Assembly (NCBI GenBank): GCA_947253135.1
Contig: CAMXYS010000009.1
Span: forward strand, 1-22,496
Direction of reading: 5' to 3'
DNA length: 22,496 nt
From: an uncultured Clostridia bacterium
GTDB lineage: Bacteria; Bacillota; Clostridia; Saccharofermentanales; Fastidiosipilaceae
The first letter of the stretch is position 1. Every line of letters begins with the position of its first letter. The notes below the pieces were generated by a model. The model saw nothing but the letters and a program-made list of their open reading frames with translations. It was not told the origin of the DNA and searched no databases. Shown here piece after piece: positions 7,154 to 13,657 of this stretch. Both the position numbers and the translations under genes were made by a program.

Positions 7154-7333
7154 ATGTCTAAATTAACCATTAAGTTAGTGCGCAGCCTCGTCGGATCTTC
7201 AGATACTCAGCGCAAAACAATAGAGGCTTTGGGCCTGAAGAAGATTGGACAGAGTGTCACTTTGGCTGATACGCCGGCTACACGCGGCGCTTTAAACAAA
7301 GTGCGTCATCTGCTCGCAGTTGAAGAAGCTTAA
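7154..7333 (+). CDS. rpmD: 50S ribosomal protein L30
   Basis: This is a short 59-residue gene. It starts MSKLTIKLVRSLVGSSDTQR, continues through the conserved GLKKIGQSV, and ends RHLLAVEEA. These are the standard features of bacterial L30, a peripheral large-subunit protein. The ribosome binding site GAGGAGG is at 7141-7147. It lies between rpsE and rplO as in most bacteria and fills what would otherwise look like a 200-bp gap. Confidence 0.97.
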   Translation: MSKLTIKLVRSLVGSSDTQRKTIEALGLKKIGQSVTLADTPATRGALNKVRHLLAVEEA

Positions 7334-7343
7334 GGGGGCGGAA

Positions 7344-7796
7344 ATGAAATTAAATGAATTTACAGCAGCTCCGGGTGCTGCCAGGACAGCCTACCGCAAG
7401 GGTCGGGGACCGGGTTCCGGCAACGGCAAAACGGCCGGTCGTGGCCACAAAGGCCAAAAGGCCCGCTCCGGCGGCGGTGTTCGCCCGGGCTTTGAAGGCG
7501 GACAGACGCCTTACTTCCGTCAGGTGCCCAAGCGCGGTTTTAATAACAAGCGCTTTGCTAAGGACTATGTTGTCATCCCGGCGGACCGTTTGAACCTATT
7601 TGCTGACGGCGACGTAGTGGATATGGAGAGTGTGCGTGCCAAGGGCGTGGCCAAGTTCAGCCACGACAAAGACGGCATCAAGATTGTAGCGGGCAAGGAA
7701 GCCTTAAACAAAAAGTTGACTGTGCGCGGTGCTAAGTTAACGGCCGGCGCCAGAGAGCAAATTGAAAAAGCCGGTGGTAGTGTAGAGGAGGCATAA
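7344..7796 (+). CDS. rplO: 50S ribosomal protein L15
   Basis: L15 is a late-assembly large-subunit protein. From the ATG at 7344 it is 150 residues. It has the long glycine/arginine-rich N-terminal tail (GRGPGSGNGKTAGRGHKGQK), then GFEGGQTPYFRQVPKRGF and a globular C-terminal half. An upstream TTG at 7320 would add eight residues, but it lies inside rpmD. The ATG has the usual family N-terminus (MKLNEF) and a GGGGGCGG site before it, so I take 7344. A GAGGAGG at the 3' end serves secY. Confidence 0.97.
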   Translation: MKLNEFTAAPGAARTAYRKGRGPGSGNGKTAGRGHKGQKARSGGGVRPGFEGGQTPYFRQVPKRGFNNKRFAKDYVVIPADRLNLFADGDVVDMESVRAKGVAKFSHDKDGIKIVAGKEALNKKLTVRGAKLTAGAREQIEKAGGSVEEA

Positions 7797-7800
7797 GCTC

Positions 7801-9102
7801 ATGGGTAACATGATCGACACCTTCAGGAATGCTTTCCGTACGCCGGAGTTGCGCAAGAGGATGCTGTACACACTCTTTATCATTGTCCTCTTTCGCGTTG
7901 GCAGCATGATTCCAGTGCCCGGTATTGACCGTGTGCTCTTTACGAATCTGATCCAACGGTTTGGACAGCTTGGCTCCATGATGGATATTATGTCCGGTGG
8001 TGCGCTGATGTCGGTTTCCGTTTTCGCAATGGGTATTACGCCTTATATCAATGCGTCCATCATTATTCAATTGCTGACGGTGGCTATTCCTGCTTTGGAG
8101 AGGTTGGCAAAAGAGGGGGAGACCGGTCGCAAGAAGATCCAAAAAATCACCAAAGTGACCGGTGCGATTATCGCACTTTTACAGTCAGTGGCATTTTATT
8201 TTAATACCAGGTCGGTAACCTCCACCAGCCTGCCGAATTGGATTACCGCTCTGGTGGTCATCGGCAGCTTTGCAGCCGGTTCGATGCTTTTGATTTGGCT
8301 GGGAGAGTCGGTCAACGAGAAGGGTATCGGCAACGGTATATCGATCATTATTTTTTCGGGTATCGTCGCACGTGTCCCGCAGATGATTCGGTCGCTGTTT
8401 CTTTATGCGCAGGGCTGGGAAATTCGTTTTAACGCCGTTTTGGCTATCCTGTTTGTCCTCTTGGTGATTGTGGCAATTTGTCTGGTGATCATCGGTGTCC
8501 TGTACATTCAGTTGGCTGAACGCCGGATCCCGGTGCAGTATGCCAAACGGGTTGTGGGGCGCAAGCAATATGGTGGCCACAGCACCTACCTGCCGATTAA
8601 GGTGAACCAGTCCGGTGTTATGCCGGTCATCTTTGCCATGTCGATTCTGCAATTGCCGAACCTGATTGTGACTTTCTTCTTTAGTGAAAGCCAGCATCCG
8701 GTGGCAGTCTGGTTTAGAGATATGGGGACCAGTCCTTTTTACTATGTCATTCAGGCATTGTTGATTTTGGGCTTTACCTTCTTCTATTCTCTGATTCAGT
8801 TCAATCCGATTGAGATTTCTAACAACTTGCAGAAAAACGGCGGCTATATACCGGGCATTCGTCCCGGTCGCCCGACCTCTGACTTTATCGGCGGTACCGC
8901 CAGGAGATTGTGTTGGTTTGATGCCTTGTTCTTGATTGTTGTTACCTTGGCGCCGATGCTGGTCGGCACGCTGACACACACACAGGGACTGTGGTTTGGC
9001 GGTACGGGTGTTATTATTATCACCGGTACCTGTATAGAGATTATGAATCAGTTGGAATCGCAATTAATGATGCGTCACCACAGCGGTTTTCTTGACCGCT
9101 AA
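7801..9102 (+). CDS. secY: Preprotein translocase subunit SecY
   Basis: SecY is the channel subunit of the SecYEG translocon in the cytoplasmic membrane. At 433 residues it has the normal ten-helix pattern. Conserved pieces include FRVGSMIPVPGID after helix 1, the FAMGITPYINASIIIQLL plug/helix-2 region, NEKGIGNGISIIIFSGI (about 177-193), the cytosolic loop QYAKRVVGRKQYGGHSTYLP, and the GGYIPGIRPGRPT loop that contacts SecA and ribosomes. It starts 4 bp after rplO, with GAGGAGG inside rplO. It is the last gene of the spc ribosomal block and is followed by a hairpin. Confidence 0.99.
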   Translation: MGNMIDTFRNAFRTPELRKRMLYTLFIIVLFRVGSMIPVPGIDRVLFTNLIQRFGQLGSMMDIMSGGALMSVSVFAMGITPYINASIIIQLLTVAIPALERLAKEGETGRKKIQKITKVTGAIIALLQSVAFYFNTRSVTSTSLPNWITALVVIGSFAAGSMLLIWLGESVNEKGIGNGISIIIFSGIVARVPQMIRSLFLYAQGWEIRFNAVLAILFVLLVIVAICLVIIGVLYIQLAERRIPVQYAKRVVGRKQYGGHSTYLPIKVNQSGVMPVIFAMSILQLPNLIVTFFFSESQHPVAVWFRDMGTSPFYYVIQALLILGFTFFYSLIQFNPIEISNNLQKNGGYIPGIRPGRPTSDFIGGTARRLCWFDALFLIVVTLAPMLVGTLTHTQGLWFGGTGVIIITGTCIEIMNQLESQLMMRHHSGFLDR

Positions 9103-9134
9103 GTGACCGGAAGCGATCCTTGTGACGTAGAATG

Positions 9135-9168
9135 CTGCCCTTCGCCCTATTTTGGGGCCGGAGGGCAG
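9135..9168 (+). other. GC-rich hairpin after secY
   Basis: The 90-bp secY-adk gap contains CTGCCCT (9135-9141) matching AGGGCAG (9162-9168) perfectly, with further pairing inside the stem. The bases after it (TCGTGTTAGACA) do not form a T-run, so a full intrinsic terminator is unlikely. It may reduce read-through into adk or mark an mRNA processing point. Confidence 0.45.
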
Positions 9169-9192
9169 TCGTGTTAGACAAGGGGGACACGT

Positions 9193-9849
9193 ATGAATTT
9201 GATTATTTTGGGTCCGCCGGGATCCGGCAAGGGCACCCTGTCGAAACTTTTAGTGGACCGCTGTGAGGTTGTACACCTTTCAACCGGCGATCTCTTCCGG
9301 GAGAACATTGGCGGTGGAACAGAGCTGGGCCGGCTGGCAGAGTCCTATATCAACAAGGGTGACTTGGTCCCGGATGAAGTGACAAACGCTATGGTGAAGG
9401 ACCGTTTGGCTGCACTGGCGGCAGCGAAGGGCAAGGAGGCCGGCTTTTTATTGGACGGCTTCCCCCGCAATTTGGCCCAGGCCGAGGCGCTGGCGAAAAT
9501 GCTTGAGGAACTGAACCTCAAGTTGGATCACGTGATCAATGTCTGTCTGCCGGACGACCTGATTGTAGCTCGTTTGGCCGGCCGGCGGGTGTGCCGGCAA
9601 TGTGGGGCCAGCTACAATACGGAATTCATGCCAACGGCAAAAGCAGGTGTCTGCGACCGCTGCGGGGGCGAGGTTTATCAGCGCAGTGATGACAATGAGG
9701 AGACGGTAAAAAACCGCCTGGCGACCTACCGCGAGCAGACTGAACCCCTGATCGAATACTATGCGAAGGAGGGTCTGTTGCTGGACATTGACAACAGTGG
9801 CGCTCCGGCTGAAGCGGCCGCTCAACTGACCGCAGCGCTTGCAGTTTGA
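9193..9849 (+). CDS. adk: Adenylate kinase, zinc-lid type
   Basis: The enzyme catalyses AMP + ATP to 2 ADP in the cytoplasm. The 218-residue product has the P-loop GPPGSGKGT (7-15), the AMP-binding TGDLFR (31-36) and the DGFPRN motif (88-93). Its LID domain has four cysteines (C134, C137, C154, C157), as in Gram-positive zinc-binding kinases. The RL-x-x-YREQT stretch follows at about 175-183. It starts at the ATG after GGGGGA. The gene follows secY by 90 bp and ends 8 bp before map, the usual Bacillota order. Confidence 0.99.
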   Translation: MNLIILGPPGSGKGTLSKLLVDRCEVVHLSTGDLFRENIGGGTELGRLAESYINKGDLVPDEVTNAMVKDRLAALAAAKGKEAGFLLDGFPRNLAQAEALAKMLEELNLKLDHVINVCLPDDLIVARLAGRRVCRQCGASYNTEFMPTAKAGVCDRCGGEVYQRSDDNEETVKNRLATYREQTEPLIEYYAKEGLLLDIDNSGAPAEAAAQLTAALAV

Positions 9850-9857
9850 GGCAGATT

Positions 9858-10616
9858 ATGATTATTTTAAAGTCAAAAGCAGAAATAGAAGCGATGAAAA
9901 AACCTAACGCCATTGTAGCTAAGGTTTTAGATGAGATGCATGACTTTATTAAGCCGGGCCTATCAACTTTGGAGATAGACCTCAAGGCGAGGGAGATAAT
10001 CAAAGGCTGTGGCGCCGAGCCCGGCTTTTTGGGTTACGGTGACCCCCCTTTTCCGGGCGCTGTCTGTGTATCCGTCAATGAAGAGGTGGTCCACGGGATC
10101 CCCTCTGCCGACAAGATCTTGCAAGAAGGCGATATTGTCAGTGTGGACTGCGGTGCAGTGGTCGATGGCTGGAATGGCGATGGGGCCAGAACCTACCCGG
10201 TAGGAGAGATATCGGCTGAAGCTGCCCGGCTCATCCAGGTGACGGAAGCATCCTTCTGGGCAGGTTTGGAGCAGGCGCACCCCGGCAACCGCTTGGGCGA
10301 TATTTCGGCGGCTGTCCAGCAAGTGGCGGAAGCGGCCGGCTATGGTGTAATCCGAGAATTGACCGGCCACGGCGTCGGCAGAGACCTCCACGAGGAACCC
10401 AACTTGCCCAACTACGGTCGGGCAGGCCGGGGAATACGCCTGGAAGAGGGGATGGTCTTGGCCCTGGAACCGATGATTGCACTGGGGTCTTACCGGATAA
10501 GACTGCTGGACGATGAGTGGACGATTGTGACTGCGGATGGTCGGTATGCTTCACATTATGAGCACACCTTTGCCATTTTGGCCGACGGTCCTCTGATTTT
10601 GACCAAGCAAGCTTGA
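9858..10616 (+). CDS. map: Methionine aminopeptidase, type I
   Basis: It removes the initiator Met from new proteins. From the ATG at 9858 it is 252 residues, and all five metal ligands fall at the E. coli numbers: D97, D108, H171, E204 and E235. H79 and H178 are also present (VVHGIP, GRDLHEEP). A TTG at 9846 would add four residues but overlaps the adk stop. GAGG at 9848-9851 has good spacing to the ATG. The segment before H79 (GYGDPPFPGAVC) differs slightly from the common GYxGxPxSIC form. It probably acts as a unit with adk and infA. Confidence 0.97.
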   Translation: MIILKSKAEIEAMKKPNAIVAKVLDEMHDFIKPGLSTLEIDLKAREIIKGCGAEPGFLGYGDPPFPGAVCVSVNEEVVHGIPSADKILQEGDIVSVDCGAVVDGWNGDGARTYPVGEISAEAARLIQVTEASFWAGLEQAHPGNRLGDISAAVQQVAEAAGYGVIRELTGHGVGRDLHEEPNLPNYGRAGRGIRLEEGMVLALEPMIALGSYRIRLLDDEWTIVTADGRYASHYEHTFAILADGPLILTKQA

Positions 10617-10625
10617 GAGATAGCG

Positions 10626-10979
10626 GTGCGCAAGACAGATAAACACAAAAAGGCCCGAGACAGTTTAGTCTATGAGCCCCTCTTGAGGGCAGAAGTGGTT
10701 GCTGTGACAGCCGGTCGGGAAAAAGGCGGCACCTTCGTCAAAGTAGGAAGGCCGGACCGGGCAAGTGCATTAATCTGTGACGGCAAAAAAAGAACAGTAG
10801 ACCGACCTAAAAAAAAGAATCAAAAACACTTGCGGGTACTGGCACCGGTGGCTCAAGAGGTCTGGCAGGACATTGTCAAACGCAGACAGTCGGGAACAGC
10901 AGATGCAGCCATCAGGAATTTGCTCAAACAGTGGCAGGTGGCAGAAAGAAAGGATCCATCATGGCTAAAGAAGATGTGA
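10626..10979 (+). CDS. KOW-domain RNA-binding protein
   Basis: This is a basic 117-residue protein with a KOW-like motif near residues 21-50 (LRAEVVAVTAGREKGGTFVK, then VGRPDRASALICDGKKRTVD). Its position between map and infA matches the small L14e/L27e-like RNA-binding proteins found there in Bacillota (ybzG in Bacillus subtilis). That family is thought to be ribosome-associated, but I cannot assign an exact role. It appears longer than the usual 80-100 residues, with about 18 extra at the N-terminus and a helical, K/R-rich tail after about residue 85. It starts with GTG at 10626 and has only a weak ribosome binding site. It overlaps infA by 19 bases. Confidence 0.8.
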   Translation: MRKTDKHKKARDSLVYEPLLRAEVVAVTAGREKGGTFVKVGRPDRASALICDGKKRTVDRPKKKNQKHLRVLAPVAQEVWQDIVKRRQSGTADAAIRNLLKQWQVAERKDPSWLKKM

Positions 10980-11182
10980 TAGAAGTTGAGGGGACAGTAA
11001 CAGACTCCATGCCCAATGCTATTTTTAAGGTGGAGTTGGAAAACGGGCATGAAATTATCGCCCACATCAGTGGCAAGCTCAGGCAGAATTATATCCGTAT
11101 TTTGCCGGGCGACCAAGTGACTGTGGAGCTTTCGCCTTATGACTTGACCCGGGGCAGAATTACCTGGCGCGGCAAGCAATAA
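10961..11182 (+). CDS. infA: Translation initiation factor IF-1
   Basis: IF-1 binds the small-subunit A site during initiation. The product is 73 residues, the normal size. It starts MAKEDVIEVEGTVTDSMPN and has the S1/OB-fold marks FKVELENGHEIIAHISGK and NYIRILPGDQVTVELSPYDL, ending RGRITWRGKQ. The ATG at 10961 is preferred over in-frame upstream codons because it gives the family N-terminus and has AAAGGA about 7 bases before it. It begins inside the 3' end of the KOW gene. A 243-bp gap follows. Confidence 0.98.
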   Translation: MAKEDVIEVEGTVTDSMPNAIFKVELENGHEIIAHISGKLRQNYIRILPGDQVTVELSPYDLTRGRITWRGKQ

Positions 11183-11199
11183 GCGCCCCTGCACCGGTT

Positions 11200-11272
11200 G
11201 TAGCGGTGTTGCTCGGTTTTCGGTTCCAGGTGCCTGGTCGGGTTATGCTTTCCAAACAGCTCCGACCGCTAC
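11200..11272 (+). other. Possible structured segment after infA
   Basis: GTAGCGGT (11200-11207) and ACCGCTAC (11265-11272) form a perfect 8-bp inverted repeat around a 57-base loop, which contains a small CCAGG-TG-CCTGG hairpin. A further weak hairpin (CACCG/CGGTG) overlaps the left arm. No T-run follows. It could be a branched RNA at the end of the infA message or chance pairing. I found no convincing gene in the 243-bp gap. Confidence 0.25.
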
Positions 11273-11322
11273 TTGACCAAGCCGGTATGCTCTTGTCAGT
11301 TTGCACAAAAACAAGAAATGAC

Positions 11323-11350
11323 TTGATTGCAAACAATATCTTGGTATAAT
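11323..11350 (+). promoter_or_regulatory. Promoter for the rpmJ-rplQ segment
   Basis: TTGATT (-35, 11323-11328) and a perfect TATAAT (-10, 11345-11350) are separated by 16 bases. TGG directly before the -10 also makes it an extended -10 (TGnTATAAT). Transcription would start near 11357, about 70 bases before the rpmJ ATG. It is the best promoter I see in the window and splits the superoperon after infA. Confidence 0.75.
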
Positions 11351-11372
11351 TTAATAATATGTCTTAAAATAT

Positions 11373-11390
11373 GTTAAAGTTCACTTTAAC
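11373..11390 (+). promoter_or_regulatory. Palindrome in the rpmJ leader
   Basis: GTTAAAGTTCACTTTAAC has 8-bp arms that are perfect inverted repeats around TC. It starts about 16 bases after the predicted transcription start. As RNA it forms a GUUAAAG/CUUUAAC stem with a UUCA loop, which could stabilize the message 5' end. As DNA it resembles an operator for a dimeric repressor. The sequence does not say which. Confidence 0.45.
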
Positions 11391-11425
11391 AGCAAAAATG
11401 CCAGTAAAAATGAGGAGGTAGACTT

Positions 11426-11539
11426 ATGAAGGTAAGGCCGTCAGTTAAACCGATGTGCGAAAAATGCAAAGTAATTAAGCGCAGAGGCAGAGTAATGGTT
11501 ATCTGCTCTGACCCCAAGCATAAACAACGTCAAGGCTGA
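11426..11539 (+). CDS. rpmJ: 50S ribosomal protein L36, zinc-binding type
   Basis: This is a 37-residue product, MKVRPSVKPMCEKCKVIKRR followed by GRVMVICSDPKHKQRQG. It is the standard L36 with zinc ligands C11, C14, C27 and H32. It is the smallest ribosomal protein and binds 23S rRNA in the large subunit. GAGGAGG at 11412-11418 gives a strong ribosome binding site. It is first after the promoter at 11323-11350, and is followed by an unusually long 212-bp spacer before rpsM. Confidence 0.98.
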   Translation: MKVRPSVKPMCEKCKVIKRRGRVMVICSDPKHKQRQG

Positions 11540-11558
11540 GTGCAGTTGCAGTGAATGA

Positions 11559-11577
11559 ACCGGTGCTGTGTGCCGGT
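11559..11577 (+). terminator. Weak terminator-like hairpin after rpmJ
   Basis: ACCGGT (11559-11564) pairs with GCCGGT (11572-11577) around a seven-base loop. It is followed by the T-rich GATTTCTTTGTT. The stem is short with one G-T pair, so it would be at most a partial terminator between rpmJ and rpsM. The rest of the 212-bp gap has TTGACA at 11588 and 11671 but no matching -10 at proper spacing. Confidence 0.3.
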
Positions 11578-11751
11578 GATTTCTTTGTTGACACATACTA
11601 TTTTTGATAGGTGCGGTCGGTGCCGTTACGGGGTACAGGGCCGGGTAAATACAAAACTGAAGTATCTAAATTGACAATTTTCCACGCCGTCTTAGCAGGC
11701 TGTGATTTTATATATAGAACAAATAACCATTATTGACATGGAGGTGCACAT

Positions 11752-12120
11752 ATGGCACGTATTTCTGGTGTAGATCTGCCGAATGAGAAGCGTATCGAAA
11801 TCGCTTTGACCTATATTTATGGTATCGGCAGAACTTTTTCCAACGAGATTTTGGCCAAATGCAATATCAGTCCCGATGTTCGGGTTAAAGATTTGACAGA
11901 TGCTGAAATCACCCAGATTCGTAAGGTGATTGAAAGCGATTATCACGTCGAGGGTGACCTGCGGCGTGACACCGCGATGAATATTAAACGCTTGACCGAG
12001 ATCGGTTGCTACCGTGGCCGTCGTCACAGAGTCAGCCTGCCCGTGCGTGGCCAGCGGACCAAGACCAATGCCCGCACCCGCAAAGGCCCCAAGCGCACGA
12101 TCGCTAACAAGAAGAAATAA
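11752..12120 (+). CDS. rpsM: 30S ribosomal protein S13
   Basis: S13 sits in the small-subunit head, touches the P-site tRNA and bridges to L5. The 122-residue product starts MARISGVDLPNEKRIEIALT. It has YGIGRTFSNEILAK (about 23-36), the helix-turn segment RVKDLTDAEI, and the C-terminal GRRHRVSLPVRGQRTKTNAR block with a lysine-rich tail. TGGAGGTG at 11739-11746 is the ribosome binding site. It is linked to rpsK by an 11-bp gap. Confidence 0.99.
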   Translation: MARISGVDLPNEKRIEIALTYIYGIGRTFSNEILAKCNISPDVRVKDLTDAEITQIRKVIESDYHVEGDLRRDTAMNIKRLTEIGCYRGRRHRVSLPVRGQRTKTNARTRKGPKRTIANKKK

Positions 12121-12131
12121 GGAGGACTGAT

Positions 12132-12530
12132 ATGGCTAAGGCGTCCAATCGTTCTGCAAGACCCAGAAGAAGAGCAAGAAAAAATGTTGATTTGGGTCAT
12201 GCCTACATACATGCTACTTTTAATAATACAATCGTCACCATCACGGATCCTCAAGGCAATGTTATTTCTTGGGGCAGTGCCGGTGCTCAGGGGATGAGAG
12301 GCTCGCGCAAGGGCACACCCTTTGCTGCTCAGATGGCAGCGGAAAACGCTGCTCAAAAAGCAATTGACCACGGAATGACCCAGGTCGAAGTCTATGTCAA
12401 GGGCCCCGGGTCCGGCCGTGAGTCGGCTATCCGCGCTCTTCAGACCGCAGGCTTAAATGTCATCATGCTGAAAGACGTGACGCCTGTTCCCCACAACGGC
12501 TGCCGTCCGCCGAAGAGAAGAAGAATGTAA
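12132..12530 (+). CDS. rpsK: 30S ribosomal protein S11
   Basis: S11 lies on the platform near the mRNA exit and the 3' end of 16S rRNA. The 132-residue product has the basic N-terminus, then GHAYIHATFNNTIVTITDPQ (about 22-41), SAGAQGMRGSRKGTPFAAQ, VKGPGSGRESAIRAL, and the terminal TPVPHNGCRPPKRRRM. GGAGG lies directly after the rpsM stop. In many Clostridia rpsD comes next. Here there is only a 130-bp non-coding gap before rpoA. Confidence 0.99.
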   Translation: MAKASNRSARPRRRARKNVDLGHAYIHATFNNTIVTITDPQGNVISWGSAGAQGMRGSRKGTPFAAQMAAENAAQKAIDHGMTQVEVYVKGPGSGRESAIRALQTAGLNVIMLKDVTPVPHNGCRPPKRRRM

Positions 12531-12564
12531 TGCTTCTATTACTCATACACAAGCGCGATAGAGT

Positions 12565-12578
12565 AGACATGAATGTCT
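12565..12578 (+). other. Inverted repeat in the rpsK-rpoA gap
   Basis: AGACATGAATGTCT is a perfect 6-bp inverted repeat around GA, flanked by GAG and CTC. It is in the 130-bp gap before rpoA, which otherwise holds only the rpoA ribosome binding site (AGGAGGT near 12651) and no clear promoter. It may be a small mRNA hairpin. Confidence 0.25.
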
Positions 12579-12660
12579 CCCTCAGATTAAATGTTCAACT
12601 TTGCTCCCGCTAAATGTTGTGTGTTACGTATTTTATTGTCCACACTGGTAGGAGGTAAGA

Positions 12661-13620
12661 ATGATAGAAATAAATAAGCCTGTCATCCGGACTGTTGATA
12701 GCAATGACGACCACTCGTACGGCAAGTTTGTCATTGACCCGCTGGAGCGCGGCTACGGCATGACGCTCGGAAATGCATTGCGCCGCGTCCTGCTCTCCTC
12801 GCTTCCCGGTGCTGCCGTCACGGCGATCCGTGTAGACGGTGTTCACCACGAATTTTCCACGGTTCCGGGAGTCGTTGAGGACATGACTGAAATGATCCTT
12901 AACGTCAAGGGAATCAGAGCTCGACTGAATGTTGAAGGTCCCAAAACGGTTTTTTTGAGCACGGATGAAGGCCGCACCGGGCTGGTTACGGCGGGTGACA
13001 TCGTCCGGGATGAGGAAGTTGAAATTATCAACCCTGACCATCCGATTTGCAGCTTGAATGGTGAAGGTCGTCTCTTTTTGGAACTGACCATAGGGGCCGG
13101 TAAAGGCTATAACAGCTCTGAACAGAATAAGTGGCCGAATCAGCCGATCGGTGTGATTCCGGTCGATTCCATCTTCACACCGATTAGCAAGGTCAATTTC
13201 AGTGTGGAAGACACCCGTGTCGGTCAGTTTACTGATTATGACAAGCTGACGATGGAGATCTGGACCGACGGTACGATTGCAGCCGGCGAAGCTTTAAGCA
13301 AGGCAGCTGCTATTTTGACCAGCCACCTCAGCTTATTTTTAAGCTTAGATCAAAAGACGGATGAAAGGCAGGCCGAGGAGCAACCTGAGGCTGAAGAGCG
13401 CGACGAAGCATTGGATATGGTGATTGAAGATATGGATTTTTCTGTCCGTACTTACAACTGTCTCAAGCGCGCCAATATTAATACGGTGGGCGATCTCACC
13501 GCAAAGACGGAAGAAGAAATGATGAAGGTCAGAAACCTCGGCAAAAAATCTTTAGAAGAAATTTTGCTCAAGTTGGAAGAATACGACTTGGTTCTGGCTT
13601 CCTCAGACGATGACGAATGA
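12661..13620 (+). CDS. rpoA: RNA polymerase alpha subunit
   Basis: The alpha dimer scaffolds RNA polymerase assembly, and its C-terminal domain contacts UP elements and activators. The 319-residue product has an N-terminal domain with FVIDPLERGYGMTLGNALRR (about 23-42) and VRDEEVEIINPDHPICSL. An acidic linker (about 235-255, rich in E and Q) leads to the helix-hairpin-helix C-terminal domain with SVRTYNCLKRANINTVGDL. There the Arg after SV corresponds to E. coli Arg265. LGKKSLEEI follows. The start at ATG 12661 is set by AGGAGGT. Confidence 0.99.
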   Translation: MIEINKPVIRTVDSNDDHSYGKFVIDPLERGYGMTLGNALRRVLLSSLPGAAVTAIRVDGVHHEFSTVPGVVEDMTEMILNVKGIRARLNVEGPKTVFLSTDEGRTGLVTAGDIVRDEEVEIINPDHPICSLNGEGRLFLELTIGAGKGYNSSEQNKWPNQPIGVIPVDSIFTPISKVNFSVEDTRVGQFTDYDKLTMEIWTDGTIAAGEALSKAAAILTSHLSLFLSLDQKTDERQAEEQPEAEERDEALDMVIEDMDFSVRTYNCLKRANINTVGDLTAKTEEEMMKVRNLGKKSLEEILLKLEEYDLVLASSDDDE

Positions 13621-13626
13621 TTGATG

Positions 13627-13641
13627 CTCCCGCACAGGGAG
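13627..13641 (+). other. Small hairpin between rpoA and rplQ
   Basis: CTCCC-GCACA-GGGAG is a perfect 5-bp stem-loop in the 37-bp gap, ending four bases before the AGGAGG ribosome binding site of rplQ. It may have a mild effect on rplQ initiation. It has no T-run and is not a terminator. Confidence 0.3.
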
Positions 13642-13657
13642 ATTAGGAGGTAAATAC

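Noticed and set aside
7320..7343. Earlier TTG start for L15
   Set aside because: It lies inside rpmD and gives a non-family N-terminus. The ATG at 7344 fits better.
8185..9063. Long antisense ORF (292 codons) opposite secY
   Set aside because: It mirrors the codon pattern of secY, has no ribosome binding site or recognizable domain, and is a shadow frame.
11245..11352. Short ORF after infA (start MLSKQLRPLLDQ, 34 codons)
   Set aside because: It has no good ribosome binding site, it overlaps the -10 of the rpmJ promoter, and its composition is not protein-like.
11588..11738. Promoters from TTGACA at 11588, 11671 and 11733
   Set aside because: No -10 box lies 15-19 bases downstream of the first two, and the third runs into the rpsM ribosome binding site.
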